48,671 nucleotides of DNA from Fidelibacterota bacterium (GCA_013203145.1 JABMOV010000021.1:74059-122729); one strand, 5' to 3'; shown: positions 1-10,920, numbered from the stretch's first letter. Program-made: numbers and translations. Notes: a model not told the origin generated them from the sequence alone.

Positions 1-1753
1 TCAGTTTTTCAGTGGCATTTTTAACATCATCTAAATTTGAACCGGAATTTGCTTTTTTTAATTCTTCCAAAGCGTCTTGGAGTTCTTTTTTGTCATCTTC
101 GCCCAGTTTTTCATCAAACTCTTTGATGTTTTTCTCGGTTTGATAAACGAGCTGCTCAGCTTGGTTACGCAATTCAATTTCTTCGCGCTTTTGTTTATCC
201 TCAGACTCATGTTTCTTAGCATCGTTAACCATTTTATCTACTTCAGTGTCCGATAATCCGCTTGAGGCTTCGATACGAATACTTTGCTCTTTACTGGTTG
301 CTTTATCTTTGGCTGTCACATTTAAAATTCCATTAGCGTCAATATCAAAGATTACTTCGATTTGAGGAATTCCGCGTGGCGCTGGTGGCATTCCATCCAG
401 ATGAAAACGACCTATGGTTTTATTATCCATTGCCATTTCACGCTCACCCTGCAAAACATGTATTTCGACAGTTGTTTGATTATCAGCAGCCGTACTAAAC
501 ACTTGTGACTTTTTTGTGGGGATGGTTGTATTACGTTCGATTAGCTTTGTTGAAACGCTACCTAATGTTTCAATACCCAAAGATAATGGAGTAACATCCA
601 ACAATAAAATATCATCGACATCACCAGCCAATACACCACCCTGAATTGCAGCACCAAGAGCTACAACTTCATCAGGATTTACACTGCGGTTTGGTTCTTT
701 CTTAAATATTTCTTTCACCTTGTCTTGAATGGCTGGGATTCGTGTTGATCCACCAACAAGAATAACTTCATCAATTTCACTTGCAGACAATCCTGCATCT
801 TTCATCGCACGTTTACATGGTCCAATTATCCGTTGAATAAGATCGTCCACCAACTCTTCAAACTTTGCACGTGTTAGATTCAAATTAAGATGCTTTGGCC
901 CTGAAGCATCTGCGGTAATGAAAGGAAGATTAATATCGGTCTGCTTTGAGCTTGATAATTCTTTCTTCGCAGCTTCAGCAGCTTCCTTAAGACGTTGCAA
1001 TGCCATTGGATCCTGTTTTAGATCAATACCATCACTTTTCTTAAATTCATTCACAATCCAATCAATAACTTTCTGATCAAAGTCGTCACCACCAAGGTGA
1101 GTATCACCATTGGTCGATTTTACTTCAAAAACACCATCTCCTAACTCAAGCACGGAAATATCAAATGTCCCTCCACCTAAATCAAAAACAGCAATTTTTT
1201 CATCATGTTTTTTATCCATTCCATAGGCGAGGGCTGCAGCTGTTGGTTCATTAATAATTCTACGAACAGTCAAACCAGCAATTTTACCAGCATCTTTAGT
1301 CGCTTGACGTTGTGCATCATTAAAATATGCCGGTACAGTGATAACAGCTTCGGTAACTTGAGTACCTAAATGTTCTTCAGCCATTTGCTTCAATTTTTGC
1401 AGAACCATGGCACCTATTTCAGGCGGTGTATAATCTTTTCCACCTGCTTTTACAACAACAGCACCATTTGCATTTTTATTTACTGCGTATGGAACTTCAT
1501 TCATTTCAGTTCCAACTTCGTCATACATACGCCCCATAAACCGTTTTATAGAATAAACAGTGTTGGTAGGGTTTGTTACGGCTTGACGTTTTGCTGGTTG
1601 TCCCACCAGACGTTCATCGTTTTTTGTAAATGCTACAATTGAAGGTGTTGTTCTTCCACCTTCAGGACTTGTAATAACGGTCGGCTCACCACCTTCAAGA
1701 ACAGCCACACATGAATTTGTGGTTCCAAGGTCGATTCCAATAATTTTTCCCAT
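1..1753 (-). CDS. dnaK: Hsp70 chaperone DnaK (3' end outside window)
   Basis: ATP-dependent cytosolic chaperone that binds exposed hydrophobic peptides with DnaJ and GrpE. The ATG at 1753 opens [17 protein letters not shown], the phosphate-binding loop of the Hsp70 ATPase domain. 584 full codons are visible. The last readable residues (…[10 protein letters not shown]) belong to the helical lid, so about 50 residues of a usual ~635-residue DnaK lie beyond base 1. An AAGGAG ribosome binding site sits just upstream of the ATG. It follows clpC after a 106-base gap that holds a promoter-like element, so it may be transcribed separately. No CIRCE (HrcA) operator was seen upstream. The truncation is the window edge, not gene damage. 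Confidence 0.97.
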   Translation of the reverse strand, partial: MGKIIGIDLGTTNSCVAVLEGGEPTVITSPEGGRTTPSIVAFTKNDERLVGQPAKRQAVTNPTNTVYSIKRFMGRMYDEVGTEMNEVPYAVNKNANGAVVVKAGGKDYTPPEIGAMVLQKLKQMAEEHLGTQVTEAVITVPAYFNDAQRQATKDAGKIAGLTVRRIINEPTAAALAYGMDKKHDEKIAVFDLGGGTFDISVLELGDGVFEVKSTNGDTHLGGDDFDQKVIDWIVNEFKKSDGIDLKQDPMALQRLKEAAEAAKKELSSSKQTDINLPFITADASGPKHLNLNLTRAKFEELVDDLIQRIIGPCKRAMKDAGLSASEIDEVILVGGSTRIPAIQDKVKEIFKKEPNRSVNPDEVVALGAAIQGGVLAGDVDDILLLDVTPLSLGIETLGSVSTKLIERNTTIPTKKSQVFSTAADNQTTVEIHVLQGEREMAMDNKTIGRFHLDGMPPAPRGIPQIEVIFDIDANGILNVTAKDKATSKEQSIRIEASSGLSDTEVDKMVNDAKKHESEDKQKREEIELRNQAEQLVYQTEKNIKEFDEKLGEDDKKELQDALEELKKANSGSNLDDVKNATEKL

Positions 1754-1793
1754 GAATAAAACTCCTTTATCAATAGACGGAGTTTATTTCACA

Positions 1794-1819
1794 ATTATAG
1801 TGCCATGGTTGTATGTCAA
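1794..1819 (-). promoter_or_regulatory. Possible dnaK promoter
   Basis: On the minus strand a perfect TTGACA (1814-1819) is followed by a perfect TATAAT (1794-1799) about 40 bases before the dnaK ATG. The spacer is only 14 bases, shorter than the usual 16-18 of a sigma-70 promoter, so either one box is fortuitous or the promoter is weak or specialised. The position in the only sizeable gap of this neighbourhood supports a regulatory role. Confidence 0.35.
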
Positions 1820-1859
1820 CCGAAATGGCAGAGATGAGTATTGTTATATGGCAGACAAG

Positions 1860-4340
1860 TTATGCTAGCAGTTGTTCTTCCGATGCTATTTTCCTGCTCT
1901 TAGAAGAATTTCGCTTTTGTTTTGATTCAATAATAAATTCATATTTTAGGGCACTTATTTTAATAACATCACCGTGTTTGAAGGATTTTTCCAGCAATAA
2001 TTCAGAAATTGGATTCTCAAGATTTGCTTGAATTTCTCTTCTTAGATGCCTTGCCCCATATTCTAGACTATATCCCTTTTCCATCAATAATTGTTTTGCG
2101 CGTTTCGTAATAGTAAGACTGATCCCCATTTCAGATAAGTTTTCATGTAAATCTGCTAATTGGATATCAACTATGCCCAAAACATGCTCTTTTTTCAATG
2201 TGTGGAAAACAAGCTTATCATCAATACGGTTTAAAAATTCAGGATTAAAAAGTGTTTTTACTTCTTCCATTATTTTCTGTTCAATATCGCGTGTTTCAGA
2301 TGCTTTGTCGCTATCTAAAAACCCCATACCTGATTGGTTATGAAGTGATTTCGTTCCCAAATTTGATGTCATAATAATTATTGAGTTTTTGAAATCAATT
2401 TTACGTCCTAGACTATCCGTTAAAGAACCTTCATCAAAAAGTTGCAATAGTAGATTGAAAACATCTGGATGGGCTTTTTCAATTTCATCAAACAAAATAA
2501 CAGAATACGGATTTCTTCGCACTTTTTCTGTTAAATCGCCCCCTTCTTCGTACCCAACATATCCTGGAGGTGCCCCTATAAGACGCGACACGGTAAATCG
2601 CTCACTATACTCAGACATATCTAACTTGATTAATGAATTCGTATGGCTAAAAAGATATTGTGCCAATCCTTTAGCCATTTCTGTTTTACCAACTCCTGTT
2701 GGTCCCAAAAACAGAAAAACACCAATTGGTCGATTAGGATTTTTTAATCCAGCCCTTGCTCGTTGAATCGATCGCGTGAGTGAGTCAATTGCAGGATCTT
2801 GTCCGACAATATATTGGTGTAATCCTTCTCGCATATTGAGGAGTTTTTGGCCTTCAGATTCTGCAACTTCATTAATTGGAATACCTGTCATTAATGCAAC
2901 CACATCAGCGACATTCTGTTTAGTGATTCGGACAGGATTCATTTTTTCTTTTTCAACCCAATTTTTATGATAATCACCAAGTTTTTTTATTAATTGATGT
3001 TCCGAATCTCTCAAAAGCGCAGCATCTTCAAATTTTTGCTCCGCAACCTTTGTCTCTTTTTGAATTCGTAAATCATCAATTTCATTTTCAATGTTAACAA
3101 TCTTTTTAGGAACAACGACATTTTCCATATGAGATCGAGATCCTACTTCATCCATTACATCGATAGCCTTATCAGGGAGAAAACGATTGCTGATATAACG
3201 CTCTGCTAAATACACGCAAGCATTGATGGCTTCCTTATCATATTTAACATTATGGTGTTTTTCATAATTTGGTTGTAAGCCACACAATATTTCTATCGAT
3301 TCTTCTGTGCTTGGTGGATTCACAATAATCCGCTGGAATCGACGTTCTAAAGCGCCATCCTTTTCAATAGACTTTCGATACTCATCCATAGTCGTTGCGC
3401 CAATACAATGTATATCGCCCCGCGCCAACGCTGGTTTGAACATATTTGAAGCATCCAGTGATCCTGTCGCACCTCCCGCTCCGACAAGTGTATGAATTTC
3501 ATCAATAAATAGAATGACATCGTCGGTGTTCTCTAATTCTACCATGAGGGTTTTCATACGTTCTTCAAATTGACCACGGTATTTGGTACCAGCAACAGTT
3601 GATGCTAAATCCAATGATAAAATGCGTTTATTTCTTAACAATCTAGGTACAGATTTTTCAACAATTTTATGTGCTAATCCTTCAATAATTGCAGTTTTAC
3701 CAACACCCGGTTCACCAATTAAAACAGGATTATTCTTTTTTCGTCTACTGAGTATTTGTGCTACTCGCACAATTTCTTCTTCTCTTCCAATCACAGGATC
3801 CAATTCGCCATTTCGGGCTAACTCAGTTACATCCCTGCTAAAATGATCTAATGCCGGTGTCTTTGATTTTTTGGATTTTTCAATTTTAGCAACTGGGGAT
3901 ATTCCCTTACTTAAATCTTGTTGAATTAGGTCTTTTACATTTTGATAATCCAGATTAAAACCAACCAATACTTCATAGGCAATGCCTTCTGATTCTTTTA
4001 ATATGGATAAAACTAAGTGCTCATCGCTGGCCATTTTATTTCCCAGAGAAGTTGCTTCAGTAAAGGCATTTCTCAGGATACGTTCAGCCCGTCGGGTTAA
4101 TGGTAAGTGTCCCAATGTTAAAGTTCCACCGGATTTTTTAATCATATCTTCGATCATGGATCGCATTTCATCCACATCGCAATCGTAGACCTCAAATATA
4201 TTTGCAGCTTGTCCCGATTTTAGTTGGAGTATCCCAAGCAAAAGATGCTCGGAGCCCACATAGCTATGACCAAGGCGAATTGCTTCTTCCTTGGCAAATT
4301 TCATTACCGATTGAACACGTTTGGAAAAATTTTCTTTCAT
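1860..4340 (-). CDS. clpC: ClpC-type AAA+ unfoldase, ATPase subunit of Clp protease
   Basis: Unfoldase that feeds substrates to ClpP in the cytosol. 826 residues, normal for ClpC. The order is an N-terminal double Clp-N repeat (about 1-140), a first AAA+ module with Walker A GEPGVGKT (209-216) and Walker B ILFIDE (276-281), a UVR-type coiled middle segment (about 415-455) that marks ClpC rather than ClpB, and a second AAA+ module with GPTGVGKT (546-553) and VILFDE (614-619). A ClpB/Hsp104-like C-terminal D2-small domain follows. The ATG at 4340 begins the conserved Clp-N helix. It lies 12 bases after lolD and probably shares its transcript. ClpP is not in the window. Confidence 0.95.
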   Translation of the reverse strand: MKENFSKRVQSVMKFAKEEAIRLGHSYVGSEHLLLGILQLKSGQAANIFEVYDCDVDEMRSMIEDMIKKSGGTLTLGHLPLTRRAERILRNAFTEATSLGNKMASDEHLVLSILKESEGIAYEVLVGFNLDYQNVKDLIQQDLSKGISPVAKIEKSKKSKTPALDHFSRDVTELARNGELDPVIGREEEIVRVAQILSRRKKNNPVLIGEPGVGKTAIIEGLAHKIVEKSVPRLLRNKRILSLDLASTVAGTKYRGQFEERMKTLMVELENTDDVILFIDEIHTLVGAGGATGSLDASNMFKPALARGDIHCIGATTMDEYRKSIEKDGALERRFQRIIVNPPSTEESIEILCGLQPNYEKHHNVKYDKEAINACVYLAERYISNRFLPDKAIDVMDEVGSRSHMENVVVPKKIVNIENEIDDLRIQKETKVAEQKFEDAALLRDSEHQLIKKLGDYHKNWVEKEKMNPVRITKQNVADVVALMTGIPINEVAESEGQKLLNMREGLHQYIVGQDPAIDSLTRSIQRARAGLKNPNRPIGVFLFLGPTGVGKTEMAKGLAQYLFSHTNSLIKLDMSEYSERFTVSRLIGAPPGYVGYEEGGDLTEKVRRNPYSVILFDEIEKAHPDVFNLLLQLFDEGSLTDSLGRKIDFKNSIIIMTSNLGTKSLHNQSGMGFLDSDKASETRDIEQKIMEEVKTLFNPEFLNRIDDKLVFHTLKKEHVLGIVDIQLADLHENLSEMGISLTITKRAKQLLMEKGYSLEYGARHLRREIQANLENPISELLLEKSFKHGDVIKISALKYEFIIESKQKRNSSKSRKIASEEQLLA

Positions 4341-4352
4341 ATCACTTGCAAT

Positions 4353-5042
4353 TTAAGGGTTCTCAAAAAGATTGTTTGTCTGTAGGGTTCCGTTTTCCAA
4401 TATTAACCGAATATTACCCTCTTTAGCAACATCTGGATTATGGGTTGTGATCAAAATCGTTTGTTTGAATTCGTTGCGAAGATTATTTAGATACTCAATT
4501 AATTTGTTGGCATTCCCAGTATCAAGGTTACCTGTTGGCTCATCCGCTAATAATATATCGGGTTCATTGACCAATGCGCGGCATAAAGCTAACCGTTGTC
4601 TTTCCCCGCCAGATAATTGTAAGGGGAAATGATCTTTCCGTTCTTTTAAACCAAAATATTCGAATAGTTCCTGTGCTTTATGTTTGCTTTCAAATTGATT
4701 TCCTGCAATTCGTGCAGGGATTAAGATATTTTCCTCTGCTGTAAACTCAGGTAATAAGTGATGGAATTGAAAAACAAACCCGATGTGCTGGTTACGAAAC
4801 TTAGATAATGCTGTATCTGACAACTGAGATACGTTTTTTGAACATAAGGACAAATCACCTTCATCAGGTTTATCTAAAGTACCCAAGATATTCAATAATG
4901 TTGATTTGCCGCATCCTGATGGACCCATAATAGTGACAAAATCACCTTTTGATATTTCCAGATTTATATCCGAAAGTACTTTAAGATGCTTTTTCCCGGT
5001 TCTGTAAGATTTATGAATAGAGTTGGCGTGTAAAATGGTCAT
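4353..5042 (-). CDS. lolD: Lipoprotein-releasing ABC transporter ATPase LolD
   Basis: ATPase that powers release of outer-membrane lipoproteins from the inner membrane to LolA. 229 residues, the usual LolD size. Walker A is GPSGCGKS (40-47), signature LSGGERQR (143-150), Walker B ILLADEPTGNLD (163-174), H-loop His201. The stretch FVFQFHHLLPEFTAEEN (89-105) is typical of the LolD/MacB branch. It begins one base after the stop of the downstream-coordinate permease (5044), so the two permeases and LolD form one operon. The permease neighbours favour LolD over FtsE or MacB. Confidence 0.92.
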   Translation of the reverse strand: MTILHANSIHKSYRTGKKHLKVLSDINLEISKGDFVTIMGPSGCGKSTLLNILGTLDKPDEGDLSLCSKNVSQLSDTALSKFRNQHIGFVFQFHHLLPEFTAEENILIPARIAGNQFESKHKAQELFEYFGLKERKDHFPLQLSGGERQRLALCRALVNEPDILLADEPTGNLDTGNANKLIEYLNNLRNEFKQTILITTHNPDVAKEGNIRLILENGTLQTNNLFENP

Positions 5043-5043
5043 A

Positions 5044-6231
5044 CTATTTTTCCATGAATAATGTATTTATTGGATCAATAAAACGTAATCGGCTCGCAGC
5101 CAATTTTGATGCAAATACAATAGAAATCATTGCTATAATAATAATTGTAAGTGCGGCGTTTAGCGTGAGCTCTACCGGGAGAATTGTTGAGAAATATATA
5201 TCTGCAGGGAGCGTAATAGGCTCAAACAAAATTTGGATAAATATCAAAATACAACCAAGTACAAATCCCGCGATTGCGCCTGAGCCTCCGATTAATATTC
5301 CTTGTCGGAATATTATTTTTTCGATAACCGATTTATCAGTACCCATAGCACGTAACATTCCCAATTCACTTACTTTTTGCGATGACACTAAAACCAGGGT
5401 TGTGGCCAAATTGAAGGCCGCAACAATAATAATTAGGCTTAAGATAAGTATTGCACCAATTCGCTCCATGCGCATCGCATTAAAGAGTGCTTCATGCATT
5501 TCAGTCCATGTTTCAACATTTGTCTCAGGAATGATCTCTTGAATATTTTGCTTCACGTCAGAAGCCAATTCAGATGATTTCAATCTTACATCATATCCAT
5601 CCACACCAGCTTTCCGGCTGAACAAGGCTTGACCAACATCCATGGGAATAAATGCAATATCATCATCAAATTGTAAAACTTCGGCTGAAAATATACCTGC
5701 TATTGTTCCAGAAATAATTTTGGGTAATCCGAATATTCCGGGAGTATCAACCGGGCTCATGAGTGATATTTGGTCACCCACTCGCACATTAAGACGCATA
5801 GCCATGGTTTGACCAACATATACTGGATTTTCAGTCGACGTTTTTTCTCTGTCCGGTATTATTATGTCATAAAATTCATCAATTGCCGATGGATTAATCG
5901 CTTTTAATGTAATCAGTCGAATGTCATTTCCTTTTCGATGGATTAACCCTTTTCGTTCCATGAATGGTATAATGGATTGAATATCTGGTAAATCCCGAAT
6001 TTCGCTCAAATCTTCGTCTTTTAGACTGCCATGGATGCGTATGTCACTCTCAAATCCAATAATTTTTTCAATAACTTTTGATTCAAATCCTTGCAATACT
6101 GAAACCGCGAGAACAAGGGCAAAACAACCTATCCCCATTCCCAATATGGCAATCCAACCTATAAATCGACTCGCACCGGCACCTTTGCCACCAAGGGCAA
6201 ATCGTTTTGCGATATAATGATGGAATTTCAT
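5044..6231 (-). CDS. LolC/LolE-family permease (second of a pair)
   Basis: Inner-membrane permease of the lipoprotein-releasing complex. 395 residues. One N-terminal membrane segment (about 24-48) is followed by a large periplasmic domain and three C-terminal segments (about 258-285, 310-340, 360-385), the FtsX/MacB_PCD plan. The pattern FALVLAVSVLQGFE after the first helix is characteristic of LolC/LolE. Its ATG overlaps the stop of the upstream permease as ATGA, and lolD follows after one base. Which paralogue is LolC and which is LolE cannot be decided from sequence alone, so no symbol is given. Confidence 0.88.
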   Translation of the reverse strand: MKFHHYIAKRFALGGKGAGASRFIGWIAILGMGIGCFALVLAVSVLQGFESKVIEKIIGFESDIRIHGSLKDEDLSEIRDLPDIQSIIPFMERKGLIHRKGNDIRLITLKAINPSAIDEFYDIIIPDREKTSTENPVYVGQTMAMRLNVRVGDQISLMSPVDTPGIFGLPKIISGTIAGIFSAEVLQFDDDIAFIPMDVGQALFSRKAGVDGYDVRLKSSELASDVKQNIQEIIPETNVETWTEMHEALFNAMRMERIGAILILSLIIIVAAFNLATTLVLVSSQKVSELGMLRAMGTDKSVIEKIIFRQGILIGGSGAIAGFVLGCILIFIQILFEPITLPADIYFSTILPVELTLNAALTIIIIAMISIVFASKLAASRLRFIDPINTLFMEK

Positions 6232-7430
6232 TCGTACCGCACTGCTGTGGCTGGTTCAATGGAAGCGGCTTTGAAAGCCGGGGCAATGGATGCAATCATT
6301 GAAATACTAATTCCTATAATCATATGCCAGACAAATAACATGGGCGTAAAGTAAAATGGAACTCGATCCATAAAATAAACATCTTCAGGAATCGTGAGTA
6401 TATTCCATTGACCCTGTGCCCAGGCGACCAATAGAGAAAATACGATTCCTAAAATAGTACCCAACATTCCAATAATTATCCCATCTAAAGTGAAAATTGT
6501 CATAATAGATCTGTTTGTCATTCCCATGGATTTTAGGATACCAATAGCACGTACTTTTTCGATTACAATCATGCTTAATGCTGCAAGAATGTTCACTACA
6601 CCAACCAATGTGATTAATCCAAAAAATATCAATATGGGCAATTTTTGAGTCGCCATCCACTGAAATAAAATATGATGTTTTTCTTCCCAGGTCATAACGT
6701 AATAAGGATAACTCAAACCGTCTTCTAAATGAGCAACTAATTCAGGAATAATATCAATGCTATCTGTGATAATTTTCGTTCCACTAATCTTCTCAGTCAT
6801 TCCGAACAATTCTTGCGCTCTGCCTAAACCGATATAGGCTACTGTTTTATCATATTCAAATAATCCTGAATGAAAAAGTCCAACCACTGTAAATGTCAAC
6901 AATTGACGTTGCCCAACTGGTTTACCCATGGATTCTATATCAATCAATGCAATTTTATCATCTAATTCGATATCCATGGATTGTGCCAGGCGATCACCCA
7001 ATATAATCCAGGCATCCGTGGTAATTTCAGGAATATTGGATATTATCGGTTCAAGAATGTGCAATTGGTCTACAGAAATTGCCTCGACAAGTAATCCTTC
7101 TGCCAATCTCCCTTTACGTATCAATGCTGATTTTTGAATATAGGATACTATTGTGATAGGCAAATTAATATCTGCCAATACTGAATCGACCATATCATCA
7201 TGTTCATTTAGTGGGGAATTGAGAAAATGTTCTATCCTGATATGTCCATCAAACCCGGCAATCTTATCTGATAGTGTTTTTTCAAATCCCTGAAGAATAC
7301 TAAATGTCAAGATAAGAGCTGCAATTCCCAGTGCAAGACCGACGACAGCTAGAATACTAGCTAACGAAGAGAAACTTCTTTTATGCGGTGACCGGATTAA
7401 TCTAAATGCAATGTCAGGAACTAGTCGCAT
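6228..7430 (-). CDS. LolC/LolE-family permease (first of a pair)
   Basis: Partner of the permease at 5044-6231 in a probable heterodimeric lipoprotein exporter. 400 residues with the same plan: N-terminal helix (about 22-46) with LILTFSILQGFE after it, a periplasmic MacB-like domain, and three helices in the last ~150 residues. The two proteins are clearly related but not near-identical, so this is an old duplication as in the LolC/LolE pair. Its stop overlaps the next start by four bases. A 71-base gap separates it from lysS and could hold a promoter, though no clear boxes were seen. Confidence 0.87.
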   Translation of the reverse strand: MRLVPDIAFRLIRSPHKRSFSSLASILAVVGLALGIAALILTFSILQGFEKTLSDKIAGFDGHIRIEHFLNSPLNEHDDMVDSVLADINLPITIVSYIQKSALIRKGRLAEGLLVEAISVDQLHILEPIISNIPEITTDAWIILGDRLAQSMDIELDDKIALIDIESMGKPVGQRQLLTFTVVGLFHSGLFEYDKTVAYIGLGRAQELFGMTEKISGTKIITDSIDIIPELVAHLEDGLSYPYYVMTWEEKHHILFQWMATQKLPILIFFGLITLVGVVNILAALSMIVIEKVRAIGILKSMGMTNRSIMTIFTLDGIIIGMLGTILGIVFSLLVAWAQGQWNILTIPEDVYFMDRVPFYFTPMLFVWHMIIGISISMIASIAPAFKAASIEPATAVRYE

Positions 7431-7501
7431 TATTCTGTGGTTTGTCCCGTTATCTTGAGATAATTATAATCAATTATGCTACCAATAATATTAGGAAGCA
7501 A

Positions 7502-8992
7502 TCAATCCACCGACCGCAACGCTGGAAATAGAATAACATCTTTGATCCAACGATTTTCAGTCAACAACATCACAAGCCGATCGACTCCGATGCCAACACC
7601 GCCCGTTGGCGGCATACCACATTCCATGGCTTGTAAAAAGTTTTCATCCACGGGATGTGCCTCATCTTCGCCTTCTTCCATGAGACGCTTTTGACTTTCA
7701 AATCGTTCACGTTGATCTATCGGATCATTCAACTCAGTAAATGCATTTGCGAATTCCGCACCGCCAATAAATAATTCAAATCGCTCTACCAAGGATGGAT
7801 CACCATTGCGATGAGATTTTGCTAATGGTGATATTTCTTTCGGATAATCGACTACGAATGTTGGTTGAATAAGATTTGGTTCAACAAGGCGACGCATAAG
7901 TTCATCTAACAATCGGCCATAATTCAGTTGATCAGGAATACTAAGTTTATGTTTTTTGCAAATCGTAACTAGTTCATCAACTGTGGCATTTCCTAAGTCT
8001 TCACCTGTCGCATCTTTCAATAACTCCAATATTGGTTTTTTCTCGAAAGGTTTTGACAGATCAATTTCCATATCGCCCCAATTGAGTTGAAGTTTTCCCA
8101 CCTTTTCTGCTGCTGTACGCAGCATATCCTCAACCAAATCCATCATTGAATAAATGTCGCCATAAGCTTCATAAAACTCCAGCATAGTGAATTCAGGATT
8201 ATGATTACGATCAATGCCTTCATTCCGAAATATTTTAGCCATCTCATAAACTTTATCTATGCCACCAATAATCAGACGTTTTAAGTATAATTCATCAGCA
8301 ATCCGCATAAAATATGTTTGATCCAATGAATTGTAATGGGTTTTGAACGGTCGTGCATTGGCTCCACCATACAATGGTTGCAGCACAGGCGTTTCTACTT
8401 CTAAATAACCAAGGTTATCTAAATAGCTGCGTAAATGGGATAGAATTTTTGCGCGATCAACGAATGTTTTACGAACGTCAGGATTTACAATCAAATCCAG
8501 ATGTCTATTACGATAACGTTGTTCTTTGTCACTAAAAGCATCAAATGTTTCGCCATCCTTTTCCTTAACGATGGGAAGCGGTCTAATACTTTTTGACAAT
8601 ACCGTCAACGCTGCTGCATGGATGGAGGTTTCCTCAGTCTTTGTTTTAAATACATACCCTTCAATCCCGATAAAATCCCCAATATCTAATAATTTGAAAT
8701 GCTTGTATGAATCTTCGCCAACGTCATCTCTGCGAACATAAGATTGAATTTTCCCTGATGAATCTTGTATATGACAAAACGAAGCTTTCCCCATTTTTCG
8801 CATGGACATAATTCGACCTGCCACTCGAACGGTTTTCCCTTCCAATTCAGTATAATTGGCATGTATGTCGGCACTCTGATGGCTGGGAGAATAATGATGT
8901 GGGTAAGGATTTACTCCGTCATTTTTTAAGGTTTGGAGTTTTTCGATTCTACCTTGAATAATCTGTTTTAAGCTATTGTGTTGTTCGTTCAT
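7502..8992 (-). CDS. lysS: Lysyl-tRNA synthetase, class II
   Basis: Charges tRNA-Lys with lysine in the cytosol. 496 residues, normal for bacterial class II LysRS. An N-terminal anticodon-binding OB fold (about 54-135) is followed by the class II core with motif 2 FRNEGIDRNHNPEFTMLE (255-272) and motif 3 GVGIGVDRL (465-473). The ATG at 8992 overlaps the prfB stop as ATGA, so translation is probably coupled. The order prfB-lysS is also found in Escherichia coli and many other bacteria. Confidence 0.97.
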   Translation of the reverse strand: MNEQHNSLKQIIQGRIEKLQTLKNDGVNPYPHHYSPSHQSADIHANYTELEGKTVRVAGRIMSMRKMGKASFCHIQDSSGKIQSYVRRDDVGEDSYKHFKLLDIGDFIGIEGYVFKTKTEETSIHAAALTVLSKSIRPLPIVKEKDGETFDAFSDKEQRYRNRHLDLIVNPDVRKTFVDRAKILSHLRSYLDNLGYLEVETPVLQPLYGGANARPFKTHYNSLDQTYFMRIADELYLKRLIIGGIDKVYEMAKIFRNEGIDRNHNPEFTMLEFYEAYGDIYSMMDLVEDMLRTAAEKVGKLQLNWGDMEIDLSKPFEKKPILELLKDATGEDLGNATVDELVTICKKHKLSIPDQLNYGRLLDELMRRLVEPNLIQPTFVVDYPKEISPLAKSHRNGDPSLVERFELFIGGAEFANAFTELNDPIDQRERFESQKRLMEEGEDEAHPVDENFLQAMECGMPPTGGVGIGVDRLVMLLTENRWIKDVILFPALRSVD

Positions 8993-10099
8993 TTTTCCGT
9001 GTGTGTTTTAATTTGTGAGACTAAATAGGCTCGGATAAAATTATCAATTTTGCCGTCCATTACGGCTTGTACATTTCCTGTTTCCTCTGACGTACGATGA
9101 TCTTTAACCATATTATATGGATGAAATACGTAAGAACGAATTTGACTGCCCCAGGCAATATCCATTTTGGTGTCTTCCAGTTCTTTATTCGCTTCTTTTT
9201 CTTTCTCTTTTTCAAGCTTAATAATACGCGATTTTAATACCTTCATAGCCTGAGCTTTATTTTTGTGCTGGGACCGTTCGTTTTGACATTGAACTACAAT
9301 TCCGGAAGGAATATGTGTAATTCGAATGGCCGAATCGGTTTTATTAACATGTTGACCACCTGCTCCACTGGCACGATATGTATCAATCCTTAAATCGCCT
9401 GAATCAATTTCAATCGCAACTTCTTCCCCAGCAGCAGGATAAATAAAGACAGATACGAAAGAAGTATGTCTGCGGCTATTGGAGTCAAATGGTGAAATCC
9501 TGACTAAACGATGAACACCTGCTTCGGCTTTTAGTAAACCATAAGCGTACTCACCTTTCACCTCAATGGTAATATCTTTTATTCCTGCTTCTTCTCCTGG
9601 CTGATAGTCAAGAACAGTACTCGTGAATCCTTTTTGCTCAATCCACCGAGAATACATACGATAGAGCATTTCTGCCCAATCTTGACTCTCCGTACCACCT
9701 GCACCTGGATGAATAGTTATTATTGCATCTTGTGTATCTTCTTCTTCGCCAAGAGTGAGTTGTAATTCAACATCTGCAATGATGGATTGATATACCTTAA
9801 ACTCTTTTGCAAGTTCACTAACTTTCACTTCACCTGCATCCACAAACTCTAACAAAACTTCAACATCACCATGACGACGTTCTAAATCCTGCCATAATTG
9901 AATTTCTTTTTCCAGGAGTGACGTTTTCTTTAAAATGCCCGAAGCTTTCTGGTTATCATCCCAAAAATTAGGCTCTACGGTTTTTTCCCTCAGGGATTCC
10001 AGTATTTTTTCTTTTTCAGATAAGTCAAAGATACCCCCGGAGTTCCAGGTATTTCTGTTCAGTCGTATTGAATTGATCTTTTATTTCAGAAATGTCCAT
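8989..10099 (-). CDS. prfB: Peptide chain release factor 2 (programmed +1 frameshift)
   Basis: Releases finished peptides at UGA and UAA. The gene is in two frames: 24 codons from the ATG at 10099 (MDISEIKDQF…RGYL), then CTT TGA C. A +1 shift at 10028-10025 continues with DLSEKEK… to the stop at 8989-8991. The product is 369 residues, near the usual ~365. It has the UGA-reading SPF tripeptide (202-204) and the hydrolysis motif GGQ (247-249) in SGAGGQHVNK. Bases 10099-10028 and 10026-8989 are joined and base 10027 is skipped. No strong ribosome binding site was seen before the ATG. lysS overlaps its stop by four bases. Confidence 0.95.
10024..10040 (-). promoter_or_regulatory. prfB: RF2 autoregulatory frameshift site
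   Basis: Minus strand reads CCGGGGGTATCTTTGAC. The slippery CTT (10030-10028) precedes an in-frame UGA (10027-10025) followed by C, a poor termination context, and a GGGGG Shine-Dalgarno-like stimulator lies a few bases upstream at the classic spacing. This is essentially the Escherichia coli prfB element. When RF2 is scarce, UGA is read slowly, the ribosome shifts +1 and makes RF2. It also confirms that UGA is a stop codon in this organism. Confidence 0.95.
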
Positions 10100-10176
10100 G
10101 GTTGAACTTATGATGATAAGGATGAAAGGTTATTATTGAATAATTACCGAAGCAATAATCATTAAACAGATGAAAT

Positions 10177-10920
10177 CTAACGCGCCAAAAGCGCCATTAT
10201 TGCAATACCAAGAATCATAAAAAACAGTTGAGCAATAGATTTTCGTGGATCTTGATGTCGATGTAGCTCTGGAATTAAGTCAGAACCTGCGATATAAATA
10301 AAACCACCTGCAGTTATTGGTAAAAGAGCATGAACAAATCCTTGTGCAGTAGATCCAATAATCAAGGCCAGAACCGCTCCTACAACTCCCATTAATCCTG
10401 TTAAAAGATTATAGGCTAAAGCACGTTTAACTGTCAAACCACCTTGGATCAATACACCAAAATCTCCAATTTCCTGAGGAAGTTCGTGGAGCGCTACGGC
10501 AATAGTAGTTGCAAACCCTAATTGAATATCCGCTTGAAAAGCGACAGCAATTAAAATACCATCTATAAAATTGTGCAAGGAATCCCCTACTAAATTCATG
10601 GGTACCAGATGCTGAGTGTGTTCCTCACAATCCTCATCGTGGCAATGCCTCCAACGTACAAACTTTTCCAAAACGAAAAACAAGAGAATCCCACTTAATA
10701 AGAAAAGTGATGTCCATATATCATTAATAGATTCATTTGAGAATATTTCAGGCAACAAGTGAATAAACGCACCGCCAAACAAACTACCAACTGCAAAACT
10801 AACCAGCAGGTGCATCATTTGATTCAAGCGATCTTTAGAAAGCGATAATGTGAATACACCAATGAGCGAAAGCAGACTCACGCCAAGTACGGAAAGAATT
10901 GTATACATCCACACGGTCAT
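10177..10920 (-). CDS. ZIP-family divalent metal transporter
   Basis: Inner-membrane carrier that probably imports Zn2+ or a similar metal. 247 residues with about eight hydrophobic segments. The two ZIP metal-site motifs are present: HNFIDG (116-121) in the fourth helix and HELPQE (145-150) in the fifth. The loop before them (91-104) is rich in His, Asp, Glu and Cys (RHCHDEDCEEHTQH), as in the metal-sensing loop of ZIP proteins. The ATG is at 10920. It is a stand-alone gene with gaps of 77 bases to prfB and 102 bases to the lipoprotein gene. Substrate cannot be told from sequence. Confidence 0.9.
   Translation of the reverse strand: MTVWMYTILSVLGVSLLSLIGVFTLSLSKDRLNQMMHLLVSFAVGSLFGGAFIHLLPEIFSNESINDIWTSLFLLSGILLFFVLEKFVRWRHCHDEDCEEHTQHLVPMNLVGDSLHNFIDGILIAVAFQADIQLGFATTIAVALHELPQEIGDFGVLIQGGLTVKRALAYNLLTGLMGVVGAVLALIIGSTAQGFVHALLPITAGGFIYIAGSDLIPELHRHQDPRKSIAQLFFMILGIAIMALLAR

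Noticed and set aside
1..1753. dnaK looked truncated at its 3' end
   Set aside because: The reading frame is open at base 1; this is the window edge.
1754..1859. CIRCE/HrcA operator upstream of dnaK
   Set aside because: No TTAGCACTC-like inverted repeat is present.
10025..10027. In-frame UGA early in prfB, as if the gene were a pseudogene
   Set aside because: It sits in the standard programmed frameshift motif (Shine-Dalgarno-like GGGGG, CTT TGA C), and the +1 frame continues as intact RF2.
10132..10159. Inverted repeat ATTATTG/CAATAAT between prfB and the ZIP gene, as terminator
   Set aside because: Weak 7-bp stem, 14-base loop and no U tract on either strand.
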